From assembly GCA_003439945.1 (NCBI GenBank), contig QVRM01005491.1, positions 78,501-142,500 on the forward strand: a DNA stretch of 64,000 bases, written 5' to 3'. How positions within the stretch are numbered: the first letter of the stretch is position 1; each line of letters starts with the position of its first letter. The notes beneath the pieces are model-generated. The model had not been told where the DNA came from and did no database searches. It saw only the letters and a list, made by a program, of their open reading frames with translations. This document shows, one piece after another, positions 1 to 13,360 of this stretch. This stretch comes from Dermanyssus gallinae (taxonomy: Eukaryota > Arthropoda > Arachnida > Mesostigmata > Dermanyssidae). The position numbers and the translations under genes are program-made.

Positions 1-532
1 GTTCGACCAAGTTCGTTGCGTCCCTCATCATCACCATTATGACGACCATGAAGCATTTGCCCACACATGGAGGAGTTTTCGCAGTCGTGTATTCTGCAGT
101 TATTCTGCCGCTGTTGTCGTTGTTGCTGCTGCTGCTGCTATTGTTACTGTTGCCGAGGACGAAAAACGACGGCCGGCGACGGCCACAGGAGTTCTTTGAG
201 CTTCCTGCCAGTGACCTGCAGGAAGTGTCCTGGCAATGAGCGCGTCTCGTTGCCACCCAGACACAGCACCGTCGTCTGCTCGATCCTCGTATGTTTTGCT
301 TACTCGCTCAGTCCCAGTTCGTCCGTTTCCTCATTAACCTCGCTCGCTCCGTGATTCACTCGTTTGTTATCGCTACAGTGTACAGACTATTTACAACCGA
401 TTTTGGACGTAACGCTCTCCGAACGCTAGAACAGCTCAGTTCGTCCCTGTTCACACAGCAGGGAATCGTCGCCGAAGCCAAGCACTCAATTCATTGATTA
501 ATTCTCTCTGTCTGGTCATATGTCACTTTCCG

Positions 533-539
<7 letters not shown>

Positions 540-566
<27 letters not shown>
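540..566. repeat. TA array
   Basis: A pure TA run of about 27 bp in the downstream flank. Confidence 0.93.
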
Positions 567-2105
567 CCCCTTGTATGTGTTAATTTACGACGCGTGCAAC
601 CAAGAAGCCCTCGGCTTGAAGACCCGTGGCGCTGTACTGCTTGATCGCATGTACCTCCTTTCTTACGTATAATTTGAAAGAATATAATAGCAATTATCAT
701 TGTGAATAATGCAATTATCGTCATTATAATCATTACTATATTATAGTATTATACATAAACTAGCAATTCACCGGATGCATTCATTCCTCTGCTTGTATTT
801 CGTCTTCCTTGCTGTAGCCGGTGAACCTCTCCTAGGAGAAGCCATACCAAGACGACGGCCCTCGATCGCATCATCGTATTTGTTGCTTGCCACCTGTTCC
901 GCTTGTGTTTTTATATATATGCGTATGTGTGTAGAAGTGTCACGCCCTTTGTCTATCGTCGCAGCAGGGAGAGATGGGTTGAGAGGACGAAGTGTCTTTT
1001 TGTCTATGTGTGTGTACATATCCACCACTCAGCTTGCTGTACACAAGGAACACATTAAACAGCACGACAAATACCCTTACGCCCCATTGTTCCACGACCC
1101 CAGGCAAGAGAAGGGGGCAGTGCGGAGGGTAACGGTGGCTACAGCAAATCAGGATGAGGTGACGATCATGAATGGTGCTACGTTGCCGTTTTTTCTTGCT
1201 GGTGCGGTTGACCGTTGTTCGTCCTTCGCCGAAGCGGAATGCCTGGCCTATCGTCGTCTTTTTCCTACCTTGTTGTTTTTCTCTTTCTTGTTTTCTTCGG
1301 CTTCCCTTTTTTTCTTGTCGATTCGTACGCGTGCGTTTCGTGATGTGTAATTCTGTGCCCCTCTGCGTGAGTATGACTGCATATGTTTAGTGCCCCACCT
1401 TCACGTGGGTCGCCGCTGAATCGTCGTACGACGGCGCAGCGCCGTCCTTGTTTTTAGCGCTACCTGACCAACCACATTACATGGCTGCCCCGGGCGCCGC
1501 CTGAATTCGCGGGTCTCTGTGTGTAGATTCGGCGCACTTGTTTGTGTCTATGTGCTTGTGTAGCAACAAACATCACGTTGGTCAATTGTGAGACAAACTG
1601 ACTAAGAGCTAGACAGACAAACAGACACACAGGTAGGAGGGATACCTGGATAGGTTGCCGGCTCACAAGCTGGCTCAATAGGTAGGTCGCTAGATATCTC
1701 TCGATACCTAGATAGATGGGCACCGATAGAGATGGTGTTCACCAGACGATACGCTATCCACGAGCACTACAGGGACCATGGCCATCATTCCCATCACCAT
1801 CATCACTACAACTAACAACAGCGCGGCCTCCGTGAGTCGCTGTGGTCCTTATTCCTCTCTCTTGTTTGCTCCTTGTTCTCGCCCACCTTCTCGTTCGACC
1901 AGGGTTGTCGTCCGTCGTCACAGTTGTCCCCCTATTCGCGTTGTAACGGGGCCGACGTTTTGCTTCCTTCCAACCTGCTTGTCCGCCTCAGAAGATTGCC
2001 GGGAGGTCTTCGCTGCTATTGCTGCTGCTCCTGCCGGCGCTGCTCCAGCGGCTACTGACCCCGCCGCAATGACCACCACCACTTGCTTCGCTTTGCACGA
2101 GGAGA

Positions 2106-2235
2106 CTAGTACTTGTAGTAGCAGTATCTGTACTAGAATCTGTAGTAGTAGTAGTACTTGTAGTAGTAGGAGCAGTAGTAGTAGTAGTAGCAGTACTTCT
2201 ACTACTTGCAGTAGCAACAGCAGCAGTAACAACAG
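2106..2235. repeat. Interrupted GTA/GCA triplet block
   Basis: Runs of TAG/AGT triplets with periodic CTTGTAGTAG interruptions, ending in AGCAACAGCAGC. It is periodic in three but has no credible protein. Confidence 0.9.
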
Positions 2236-2437
2236 TACGGATGCCCCCGGCCGCCGCCACGCAGACATGCAAGCGTACAGCACCGAAGAGTCTGATCGAT
2301 CGATCGATTGACGGACCGACCGATTGTTCGTGATGTTATGTCTGTCTATCTGTCTGCCTGTCTGTCTATGTATCTATCGGTCACGTCCGCCACCCCCGGC
2401 GGCACCATTATCATCATCGCCGCCGCCATGGGCCTTA

Positions 2438-2643
2438 TCACCAAACGGGCGTCTCACTAGGTAAAGGTGTTGAAAAACTGCCGCCGGAGTCGCTCCTCGG
2501 CGGTTGGCCGTACGGCGGGTCGGAGCCCTGCAGGCTGAGCACCGAGTCGGGACTTGAGCGCTGCGCCGCGCTCAGCTGTAGCTCACCGCCGTGCTGGCCT
2601 CCGCTCTGTAGGTGGAACGCCGTGTCGGCGTTCATGTTGACAC
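2438..2643 (-). CDS. Lhx1/5: Lhx1/5-type gene, last coding exon with stop codon
   Basis: This terminal coding exon holds 67 residues and a TGA stop at 2440-2438. The acceptor TTATTTCCAG occupies 2653-2644. The exon starts in phase 1, matching the middle exon, and reads VNMNADTAFHLQSGG, a Ser/Gln/Pro-rich stretch, then STPLPSETPVW and stop. Vertebrate Lhx1/5 proteins end in a short acidic/Pro motif closing with Val-Trp (NEAAVW in the one I recall), so ETPVW directly before the stop is good evidence for the authentic C terminus. The exon is distinctly GC-rich and lacks the long triplet runs of its surroundings. The role is presumably transactivation or cofactor binding; no enzymatic function is expected. 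The 3' UTR continues toward lower coordinates, but I could not identify a canonical AATAAA on this strand, so its end is not annotated. Confidence 0.87.
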
Positions 2644-3231
2644 CTGGAAATAAGCAGGCCAAACAAGGCGCACGTCAATGTATATCAATGTGTAGCAACC
2701 GAGCAGCGGCACGTCATGGACGGCAACGACATAGAAAGAAAACGTCTTCTTCTACTCGCACCCGATGAATGCCCCTAACTCCCTCCCCCCCCGCGCCCAT
2801 TTGACCCTGCCTTCAATTTTCGGTGGAAACGTCACGACTGAACAGCCCACGGACGAATACTGCCCACCGAACCTGTGTGAAGGTTTTTGCCCTCCTCCAC
2901 ATCAGCAGCCTGGTGACAGATCACCCAGATAGAACCGGCCGTTGTGTACTGCCTACGGCAACCGTTGTGTGCCAAGAATCTGAGCTCCAAGTTGAGATAC
3001 CAAGGACCTGAATTTCAGGTTGCACATAGCCGACAAGCACAGAGTTAGTGCTAGCCCAGTCTTTGTCTCGCCAGCCCTCTCAGCTGTTTCTCTCTCTCTC
3101 TGTGTTAGTCTATAATGAACGCTCAGTGAACGACAACGCACCTTACTCCGCACACACATTCATGATCCCAAATGGAGATGGGCGGCAGCTCTCCGTCATT
3201 AACACGGCGCAAGGGAGCTGCCTCAGCTAAC
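2644..3231 (-). other. Intron between the last two Lhx1/5 coding exons
   Basis: A 588-bp GT-AG intron (phase 1) by the chosen donor at 3231-3230 and acceptor at 2646-2644. With the alternative donor at 3255 it would be 612 bp. The sequence is ordinary mixed composition with a short CT run near 3090-3102. No repeat or gene was seen inside it. Confidence 0.75.
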
Positions 3232-3390
3232 TTGTAGTAATCTCCGGGTACGAACCGTTTCGAGGTGATAGACTGGGGTTCGCGGCGTGCCCGAAAGGAA
3301 GTCCTTCCGCTTGCTGTCCGGGGAAAAAGTCGTAGAAGCCGGGACCCTGACCCCCTCCTTGCGTATAGCCGAAATCTTGATTTGATGAAT
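3232..3390 (-). CDS. Lhx1/5: Lhx1/5-type gene, middle exon of C-terminal region
   Basis: This exon encodes about 52 residues of the Gly/Pro/aromatic-rich tail that follows the homeodomain in Lhx1/5 proteins, a likely transactivation region. It reads SSNQDFGYTQGGG, then GFYDFFPGQQ. The YDFFP core matches the NYDFFPQ motif I know from vertebrate Lhx1, which supports the assignment independently of the homeodomain exon. The acceptor CTCTGCAG lies at 3398-3391. Joining to the upstream donor at 28876 creates an Asp codon and gives FGYFSD-SSNQ in an open frame. The 5' end is phase 1 and the 3' end must also be phase 1. Two donors satisfy this: CAA|GTTAGC at 3231 (chosen, 159 nt) and ACG|GTTCGT at 3255 (eight residues shorter). 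An in-frame TAG immediately follows the chosen donor, so the frame cannot run further. It is separated from the homeodomain exon by 25.5 kb and from the last exon by 588 bp. Confidence 0.82.
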
Positions 3391-3662
3391 CTGCAGAGAT
3401 GCAACAGGCCGAAAACAAACAAGTGGCATATCATCAGTATTTCAGTTAATATCATAGAATCGTAAGATCACACCCCTACCACATGCCAAATCAAAATACA
3501 CCAACACATGCATATTTATATGGGTACACTTAATCCAGTATATATTGCGTCCAAAAGCCAATATACTGCAATATTAGAAAATACGAGTGCAGATTTATTT
3601 ATGAAACAGAAACATTCTGTCGATGTCTATTCGTAGATAAAAAGCCTAGAGGGTCGAGAAAG

Positions 3663-3666
<4 letters not shown>

Positions 3667-3709
<43 letters not shown>
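3667..3709. repeat. TA array
   Basis: A pure AT dinucleotide run of about 43 bp in an AT-rich stretch at the 3' end of the large intron. Confidence 0.95.
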
Positions 3710-3711
<2 letters not shown>

Positions 3712-6700
3712 AAACGCAATAGACCATTAAACAGAGAGTCCAGCAGGTTGCGCTGACTCGCTTCTGATCATATCACGTCGCCTGCTTTGCAACTTTAAAT
3801 CTTTGACTATCGACCACTCGGTAAGGAATTCGTCCCTACAACGTTACTCGCGATGGCTCACCATCGAATCGTTCACGGGTAGAGTGTATGTATGGCTGGT
3901 ATGGGGAACTGCAGTGCAGGGTGACTGCATGCCGGTATCTTCGGACCGAGATCGTTACGTGGACTTCGCGACAGCCTCATCAGTCATCTTCCTCCTAGCT
4001 CGCGTCATATCGGGGACAGATAATTAAACGCGTGCTGCCTGGCCGGAATTTAGCCCGGACTTTGTGACCCCGTCTATCTTATCTTTCGAGCATCACTAAA
4101 ATCCGCGCAAACACGGGAAAGTTTGCGAGCTGGTCGAAACCACCATTACCCTGCGACTTAAGCCCGAGCTTGCAGGTCGGGCGAAGCAGAAGCAGTCGTG
4201 TCGGACACGACAGCAGCGACGGCTTCTTAGCCCTGTCTGGCCTGATCCGCTACGGTGTTCGCACCAGTCACGCGAATCAGTCGATAGCTGCCTGTCAGTT
4301 AAATCTATAGCCGTGTTCAGTGGCGCAGCATACAAGCCCAGTGTGCGTTACTGAAACTATGAGAGACTAGCCGCTCACGTACAGCTTGAAACGTGTGTAA
4401 CTCCGCTACAAGACCGCTGCTGTGACAAGACTGGCGGCTCATTACACGTGCGTTAAGGGTATGTACATGAGCCAGTCCCCAAATCTAGATTTTCTAAATT
4501 TCCTCAGTACATGACTCGGCTCGTGTTAACTTAACGTATGGCTGTGAAGAAACCTAACTTGTGTAACAATACCGAAAGTCGACGCGAGAAAAAATTGTAT
4601 TGTTGAGCTTTTGCAATAGTGTATCACATGAACGGTGCCTCTGACGTCAGGGTTGCGCTGGTTAGGCCCCAGCGATCCACAGCAGCACCAACAAAAATAA
4701 CCGTACTCGTTCGTCGGACAGAAGTGTCCAGCTACTGCAGTTTGCAGCACTTGCCGATGGAGTTGCCGATCTGCCTACGTAGCTTGCTGGCCACATCTGT
4801 GTTCTTCTCGGTGTATGTATGTGTGACTGCGAAGTAACATGGACGGCCAGCTCGTTTCTTCTTTATCATTCCGCGGATCCCTGCCTGTGTTCTCTCTCTC
4901 ACGTTCTCTCTCTTTCTCTCAATCTCGATTCTCACTCGTCGACCGCATGTCTGGTCCACAAACTCTAACATACGTGGCTGGCGTCAATCGTCCACAGCCC
5001 GCCGCTTCATTTAGTCGTTCATTCAGTCATTCAGTGAGCGAATCAGCCATACGACCCGAGGAAACACAGGCGAATCCCACGGACGGAGGGACGCAGAGAC
5101 GGAGGGAGGATGGATGCACGAAAACAGCAGCGCCCGGAGAAACAGCGGGGGCAGCCTTGTGGTCCACAGGGCCGACTGCTGTGGCCAGGCGATATTCCGC
5201 TAGATTTGGTTGGCGGAAGGATGTGTCGTCGTCGTCGTCGTTCTGCGTCCTTTCAGGTAAGCCGGCCCTATACCCGACCGAATCGTGCGCGGATAGACCA
5301 CCCCCGAGACCCCTTTATTGCTTCCTCGCCTCGTCAAGCCCCCCCCGCGTTGCATCCCTATCCGTTTCTGTCCGCCTGTCTGACCATCTGGACGGACATT
5401 TACTTTACTTGTCGCCGGACCTTGCCACATGAAGCTGCGGAAATAAAGAAGGCGAATATGGCCAGGCAAGAGGGAACGAGGAGAGAGAAAGGGGATTGGG
5501 GATGTTGTCGGGAAACGACAAACCATGGAGAATAAATAGATTCTGTCTGCGTTGGCGAGAAGGGTTTGCACCCGGCTTTGCGGCTGCATATTAGGTTGTT
5601 GTACGACGACGATGCTGTTGATGCTGCTGCCACCGCTACTGTCTGTGCTTGATGATTTGGAGTGCGGCGATGACTCGATCGTCGATCTGCCTGTCTATGT
5701 ATGTAGTGCATGCGTATACGCCCGTCGAAGTTGGTGTACAACAACCGCTCCCACTATCCAGGGATCACTGCCTCTGTGGCACTACTGCACTACTGTCTGC
5801 ATTTGTGGAGGTCTGTCTGCATGTGTGTATCGGCCGGCGCCGGTGTTGAGGTGTGTGCGATATGTCTGTGTTCGTTGCGAGACGATTCTGAGAGCGGCAT
5901 GAACACTTCAGAGCATCTCTTGAGGCTGGTCGCTGTCACCAGCACGCCCACTTCGTCTCCTGGACCGACGGCTGCTACTGCTGCTTCTGCTGTGACGACT
6001 ACTACTACTTGCACGGCCCACCAGACAGCACACAGAACAGGACACAGCGTTCTTCCTATTTTCCCGTGTTCCTCCGCCTGGCCCTTTCTTGGCGTCTGTC
6101 GCTGTCGTCCTGATCCCGTTCCGTCGCCCATATCGCAGTCGCTGCTGCTGCTTCTGATGCTGTGCAGTCAGTGAGGGGCGCATTTGCTTCCTCGCTAGCT
6201 GGCTTGACACGGTCGATCGTGCTGACAGCAGCCGAGACACCCACCACTGTCACCGATGGCCATGGCCGAGAGTGGACGTAGTGGCAATAGAATGGCAACG
6301 CCGCACTCATGCTGTGGCTTCTGTTGCTGCAACCACGCTGTAAGCACCAGCGTTTCTGGAGAAGGATGCATACACTTGAACATGGAAACGTCGACTTGCT
6401 GCACGCAGGTATAACGGCCCCACACGCATTACAGTAGATAATGCGGTGAACTTAGGGAGGCGGTAGGTGAACGGTTCGTTTGGCGGCAGGAGACAGCGGC
6501 GAGAGAACAGTAGGACAAAGCACCGCCAGCAACCATAGTGCTTCCACAACTAAATCTCTTCCTTCTTCTCCTCCTCGTCCTTTAATATAAGTTGTTCCAG
6601 CTCGTATTCCTCTTCTATCACACCCTTTGTGGCTTGCAGAACACGCCTGTATCGAAGGGGGCGGCTCTGGGGCGGCGCCGTCGACCTGTACTAAGGACTG

Positions 6701-9167
6701 CATACGCCCCGGTCCGCGCGGCCCGTCGCGCCCTTTACGAGGCGGGCAGGCGCCCACGCAGGCGTGCGGGCGGCACAATTCCGCATGACGGGCTGTAGAC
6801 AGATACCTTGAACAGCAGGAACCGCATGTCGTCGTGTCGTTCCAATTGCGTGTCGTTGTGGTTATTGTTGTTGTTTGTTGTTGCTGGCGTAGTTGTTTGG
6901 ATCGTCGGCGTGTAATGTGCATGCACGATGCATGATGATTGGTGGTGGTGGTGGTGGCGGTTGAAGGGTAGGCAAAGTTCGAGGTGAGGAAAGGCGAGGT
7001 AGATGAAGGAGGGGGCGGGGGTAGAAGTGTATGTCAATGTTTGCGTGCATCTATGTGGGCACACGATTGAATTAGCTTTAATTGTTTGTCATTACTAAAG
7101 GCGGAACCAGTTATTCCTTCTGGGCTGTCCAAGTGAATCAAGCAGCCACTCGCGTGTGGCTGGCACCACTGTCCCTGCCGAACACAATCGTCATAGTAGT
7201 AATAGCTTTGCCTGATAGCTTGCCATCGTCGCTGCCTATTAACACTGCGCGTGAACGTCAGTCGGCTGTCAGCCAGCGCCACTCACAGATGACAGCACTC
7301 ATATTCAGCCCATTTGCTACCCCTTTGTGGTGAGGTTTCCTCCACACCAATGCACATATAGGCACAGACAATTGTCTGTGGATAGGACAGGTTTCGCGCC
7401 CCATGTATCATAAATAAACGAAAACGTCGTTGTGTGTCGAGAAGCTCGTTGAGAAGAGGTGGTAAGGTGCACAGGTGCAGCACAACAGAGATACGACACG
7501 ATACCGAAGATAGAGTGACCACTGGCAGCGCCGCAAGACTGACCACTTGGATACTCCTCGCTATATCGGCGCGGTCTGTTTTGTGGGGGTTGTTGGGGTA
7601 ACAGGAGTACTCGCGGCAGTAGTAGTAATAGTCGTAGTAATGGTGGGCACTACCGCCTCTTCTTCAGGCGTTTAATCTCCGGACCAAGCCTGACTTATTT
7701 GGGGGGACACTCTCGTCCATGTCTCTATCTCCTCCCACCCCCTCTCTCTGTCCTTCGTCGTGCCCCGATCCTGGTCGATCGCGGTCCGGTTCCATCGACG
7801 CTCCCTTGGTGGTTTCATCGACAGTGGGACGGCCAGTCGTGCTTTCCCCACAGAGGCAGAGTAGTAAGCAGCGTTTCGTGTCAGATCTCTCCTCTCGATC
7901 GAACGAACGAACAACCATCGACGATCGGCGCCAGTGGAGGTTGCGCCCGCACCAGCATCACTACTACTACTGCTGATACTACACGACCACCACGACCGCC
8001 ACCACAGGCAGAGATGGAGAAGACTCTCATGAAAAGGCTGGGATCTCTATACGCTCGGATGCTTCTCCTACCCAAAGCTTGCACACCGTACCACTGCCGC
8101 TGATGTTGCTGCTGTTTCTGCTCCTAGCACCTCCTTTTCGTTCTCGTCTTCCTTCTTCCTCACTTGGGTCGTTCTATAATTGCCTCCCCCTGTGCCCACA
8201 TACGACGTGTCTCGTTCGGGCTCTACTTCAGACCATACAGCACTGCGACAGCAGTTACAGCAGCTCCAACTCGAACAACAACTACTTACTACTACAACAA
8301 CTGCTACAACTATCACAGCGATGGCCAGACCAGACGATACTCTACTATCACCACATTCTCTCGGAGATTCCCCTCTTTGCACAGGCCCGCCTTGCAATCT
8401 CCCCCCCCCCCCCTACCCTGTCTCCCTTACGGTGGTCGCACGGTTTCGCTCGCGCTTGCCGCCAATACCGGCGCCGCCACGCTTGACGGGGAAAACGAAA
8501 GGCGCCCTAGGGCGACGGCCATCGTGGGACCCCGTGGTCGGCGAAATTAAGGTGCCGGTGAAAACAGCGACAGCAACAGAGATGCTAGACGAAGAACTCC
8601 CTGATGTCCCCTGTTCATCCAGTCCTCCAGACCCCCCCCTCCCCGTCCTGCCCTCTCTAACTTCGTTCATGCCCACATACATGCGATACGGCACATACCC
8701 ACACGATCCGGTAGGAAAAGCACGCTGGTTCTCGGCTTCCTCCTACACATTTTCTTACGAGAGAGCTGCCCTCGTCTGCTGACATAGGCCCGCTCGCCCG
8801 CCCGCCCGCTTGTCGAACAAAGCGTGGCTGCAACTAAAAGAGACAGACGTATGGGCAGACGCTATGCCCGGACTGCTGCTGCCGTATCCGCTGCTGCTGC
8901 TGCTGAGAGATCAGCCTAAGCTTGCTTGTTGCCCTTTTCTATTTATCTCTATCGATCCGCCTGTCTGTCTGTCTGTCTGTCTGTTTGTCTAAACCCCCTT
9001 CTCCCCCCCATCTTCTTTTAGATATTTTACAGTAGGGAATTCACCATTGGCGAAAAAAGCAGATCAACGCGCACAGACACCATGACGAACCAACAACAAA
9101 TGCTCTGTAGTGAGCTCGCGAGTATACAGAGCGTTATCGACAAGCGGATAAGCTACGTCGGCTGTTT

Positions 9168-9613
9168 TGCACTACTACTACTACTACTACTACTATTACT
9201 TGCCCTGCTATTACTACTACTACTACTACTACTTTTACTACTAGTAGAAGCACTAATGTTACTTCGATTGTAACTACTGCTGATGCTACTATAGTAACTG
9301 ATACTACTTCAAATGCAATATATGATGATATACTGCTATTGTCGTTGTTGTTGTTATTTCTAGTTCCGCTACTTTTGCTTCTGCTGTATTTTGTGTGGCT
9401 AACGATTGTGGTAGCAGCGGTGCTGCTGTTCTAGTCAGGCCGCTGACAAAACCGACAAAGGCAAGAAACGTGATAAGAACGACAGCAACAGCAGCAGCAG
9501 CAGCATTAACAAAAACAACAGCAACAATAGCAGCAGCAATAGTAACGACAACAAGAACAACAACGGCGCATGGCTGTAGATCGTTGTCGTCGTGTTACCG
9601 GTGCTGTTACAGC

Positions 9614-9644
<31 letters not shown>

Positions 9645-9700
9645 GCTGTTGTTGCTGTTGTTGCTGTTGTTGCTGCTGCAACTGCTTTGTTGATGCGGCG
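9168..9700. repeat. Triplet-repeat cluster (TAC, GCA/ACA, GTT/GCT)
   Basis: A TAC run at about 9168-9245, an ACA/GCA block at about 9481-9565, and a GTT/GCT block at about 9608-9690. On the minus strand the last block reads as over 20 CAA/CAG codons, but there is no surrounding coding context. Confidence 0.9.
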
Positions 9701-10079
9701 TTGAGAATCGCACAACGGCGTGCTGTCACAGCCGCAAGCAGTCGGCTCGAGTCCTCCTCAACTTGAGGAGAGAACGATGTGTGGAGAAGGACCAAGTGCT
9801 CTTCAAGGCGAGCGGCAGGAAAGAAGAGAGACAAGCTGTTCGCGCTGGTGCAAATGCGACGATATCGCCTGCCTGCCTGTCCGACCGATCAACCGACCTA
9901 GCGACCGAGCTAGCGGCCGCTAGACCAACGGTGAGATGAAGCAGGTCGCGCGCGTCGTGTGACATAGACGCAAACGCCGACACGCACCCTCCCGTCCCCC
10001 GCAATCCCCCCAGCCTACCCCACGCAGACACTTGCACACACACACAGATAGACAGATGGATAGACAGATAGTAGATAGC

Positions 10080-10110
<31 letters not shown>

Positions 10111-10860
10111 ATAGAACGAGACAGGGAGCGAAAACCAACGTGAGTTGAGCAACAACAACAAAAAAACGAGCTAGGAAACGCTGGAGCTAGGAAAAGAAAG
10201 GAACAAGGTGGAGGTGGACGAAGGCGAACGACGAGGAGATTGCTGGCGGAATCTGATCGGTGGCAACATCAGCATCATCAAAATCGGCAGCAGCAGCAGC
10301 AGCAGCAACAGCAGCAGTTTCAGCCGCTTTACTATTACTACTATCTCTACTACAACAACTACTACTTCTGCTACTACTACTACTACGTCTACTATCACTA
10401 CGACGACGACGACAATTACTGTATTTTGCTAGGGCAAATAGTATAGGGGCCATCGCAACGTGTAGACAGCAGGGGCGGCAGAACTGCTCTAACTGGCCTT
10501 CACCCCTTCGTTCTGTATCTCTCTCTGGCGTTGAGATCGGGCGGCGGCAGCAAAGGCGGCGTCGCCGGCGGCCGAGATTTTCACCCATGAAACGATAGGA
10601 CGAGCTAGGCTGGGCTGGGCTGGGCTAGGTGAGTGACTCGGACGAAAGAACGAGCACAAACGAATGAACGAACTACTACGGAGACAGGGCCAGTTCTCGT
10701 CGCTCGTCGCCATGCGGTCGTAGTCACTACACAGAATCAGTAGAAACAGCAAAAGCATCAGCAACAACAGCGGCAGCAGCAACAGCAGTAGCGCCTCCAC
10801 CATCACAGTAACTACCGTTACGAGCACCAGCTACCAGCAGCAGCAGCAGGAACCATAGAC
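10080..10860. repeat. Triplet-repeat cluster (GTA, AGC, TAC, CAG)
   Basis: A GTA run at 10081-10111, AGC/ACA at about 10280-10322, TAC at about 10330-10425, and CAGCA/ACAGC at about 10740-10850, with ordinary sequence between. Confidence 0.88.
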
Positions 10861-11339
10861 AGGAATGGTTGGCTGGACAAACGGACGTACGCATGGACGA
10901 ACGGAGGGACCGAATACAAAAAGAGCGAGAAATAGGGAGTTAGGGAAATAGGAACGACGAAGCGATTGAGGAGGAAGCTGCAGCTGGAGCTGCTGCTGCT
11001 CGGCCAACGATCCAGCGACTGCTTGCTGCGGGTGACAAGACCTCTTTTTAGGGCACGTGACCCTTTCGATTGCATAGAACAAGCGGCGGCTGCTGCAGCC
11101 AGGCGGGCGGGCGGGTGTGCAGGCAAAACGACCGTTCGCCTGCGACCTGCGCCCTACGTTATCCGACTAGCGCCCTATCTACACGACGACGACGATGACG
11201 ACTGCCCGACTATAGCTCGACGACCACTTCACTCCACTGCTCCACTCCTTCTACTACGACGACTACGAGTTCTGCCTGTAGAACTACCAACCAGTAGTAT
11301 GACCACGACAACAGCAACAAGGGCGACGGCTTATGAAAT

Positions 11340-11490
11340 AGACGACAATACCAACGATAACAACAACAGCAGCAAAGCAACAACAACAACAATGATAGCA
11401 GCAGCAAAAACAACAACGACAACAACAAGGGTGACAACTTACAACAACAACAACACCAACAACAACAATAATAACAACAACAACACGGGC
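11340..11490. repeat. AAC/AGC triplet block
   Basis: Mostly CAA/AAC triplets with AGC and ACG interruptions. Thr, Asn or Gln runs result, depending on frame. Confidence 0.9.
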
Positions 11491-12508
11491 AACGAGAATG
11501 ACCACGATTACCTGTCAGTTGCCTGAGCTAAGACTGCTACAGCCAAAATTACATACAGTCATACTAGCACAAGCGCCATTCCGACCATTGTTGTTGGCAC
11601 CGCAGAAAAGCCTACCGCGCGAGCGAATGTCATGTGGCCTTCGCAGTAGTAGTAGTATGCGTAGACCCGCCAACAGCACCACCAGCCGACCCAGCCGACC
11701 AACCAATCAAGCAAAGGCGGGCGGAGGAGCGGTCGACAATCGCCCTCAGCAGCCTTCGCTCCAGCCGCCGCGCCCCCCGAATGCCCCAGCCATCGCGCCC
11801 CTCGAATGCCCCAGCCGCTGCTGCTACTGTTCGTGACGGACGACCAAAGACGTAGCGGCGGCGGAGGTAGTGGTGGCGACAAAATCTCGAATCTCAAAAG
11901 GACCAAAGCCTTCCTCTTCCAAAGCCTTCCTCTCTCTCTCTCTCTCTATTGGCTGGCAGGCGACAGGGAACAGGGGAGACAGGCAACAGACTCACAGATA
12001 GGACGGCAGGCAAAAGCAAGCAAGCAAGCGCGCGGGCAGCCACAGGGGCGGCGGCTGTGGTGTGGATGGGGGTAGTCGTGGTGATGGCAGTGGTGGTGGT
12101 GGTGGCGGCGGTATGCGCATCATGCCCATCCGCAATCTCATACACACACACACACGACCTCACATAGGGTGCTCAAGTGGGATAGAATTACATAGCGGGG
12201 TAAACATTTGTTGCTGCTGCAGTTTGCTATCACGACAACTGCTACTGCAATCATCACCATCATCAGCTGCCTTATCATCAGCTGCTTACCATCACCCCTC
12301 ACCAGCCATTGGCTTGCTATCCCCTGTTCGCCGGCCCTTCTGCTCACCCATATGGGCACCCCAGTGTCGCCCCTCTAAATCTCCAGACCGCCTCATATTG
12401 TAGCAGCAGCATGAAGCAAAGATGATCGAGGAGAAAAGGTGTTGGGTCAAAGGAATAATTGCCCAATTCAAGGGCAGACGACTCTTGTCCACTGTTGCTA
12501 ACTGCACC

Positions 12509-12549
12509 ATATATATTTATATATATAGAGAGAGAGAGAGGGGGGGGGG
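12509..12549. repeat. Compound (TA)n-(GA)n-(G)n microsatellite
   Basis: A TA run to 12526, a GA run of 14 bp, then about nine to ten G. The order matches the arrays at 14290 and 52492. Confidence 0.93.
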
Positions 12550-12729
12550 TAACGAGAGAGACAATAATAGACAGACAGCATCTCTCGGACAAGGCAATAT
12601 ACTAGTGGGTCTGATTGCGCTAGCAGTATGCTCCGATCGCTGTTCAGATTTTTGGCAGTTGCATTATTCAACGTGTCATTTCGCATCCAGCGTCAAGGTT
12701 CAGCTTTGGGCCGAAAACAAACCACCGAT

Positions 12730-13360
12730 CATAAGTCGTTGCTGTTGTTGTTTTTGTTGTTGTCACTGCTGCTGTTGTTGTCGCTGCTGCCGCTGCTGTT
12801 GTTTCTATTGTTATTGTTGTTGTTTCTACTGCTGTTGTTGATGCTACTGTTGTTGTTGTCGGCGTGGCTGTTGCTTCTGTTGTTATTGTTGCCGTTGACG
12901 TCGTCATCGCTGTGTCGTGGTGGTTGCTGTTGTTGTTGATGTCGTTTTTGTTCTTCTTGTCGCCGTCGCTGCGGCTCTTGCTTCTGCTGGAATTATTGCT
13001 GCTGCTGTTGTTGCTACTGTTCCTGTTGTTGTCATCCACGCCGCCACGGTTGTCATTATCTTCATTGTTGTAAAGCGTATGATCATGGCCGCCCACATGA
13101 TTACGCATCACCACCACCACGGCTCGTAGTTGCTTACCAGCATTATTATTATTAGTATTATGACTACAACTATCAATATCACGCCAACCATAATCGGCAT
13201 CGACCCCAACGTTGCGATAGCATCATCAACAACAACAGCAGCAACAACATCGACAACAACAACAATCAATAATACAAGTCGCAGCAATAGGGTACTCATG
13301 AGAGTTGCACTACCAACAACAACAACAGCAGACGCAGCAGCTCGAGAAGAACGATCATGT
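12730..13360. repeat. Large triplet-repeat cluster with strand switch
   Basis: From 12730 to about 13055 the plus strand is GTT/GCT-rich. After about 13105 it becomes CAC/CAT/AAC-rich (13105-13345). Both halves are heavily interrupted. Confidence 0.88.

Larger units (their letters stand above)
1..2437. other. Downstream flank / possible 3' UTR of Lhx1/5
   Basis: Sequence 3' of the stop codon on the minus strand. It holds a GTT/GCT triplet block at about 108-154, a TA array at 540-566, degenerate ATAG/CTGT-type short repeats at about 1600-1720 and 2335-2380, and an interrupted GTA/GCA triplet block at about 2106-2235. No coding region is supported. Open frames such as 1778-2311 owe their length to Thr/Ser codons within the triplet block. 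Confidence 0.6.

Noticed and set aside
9607..9834. Minus-strand frame with a run of more than 20 Gln
   Set aside because: It is the translation of a GTT/GCT triplet run with no splice sites, homologous domain or codon variation to support a polyglutamine exon.
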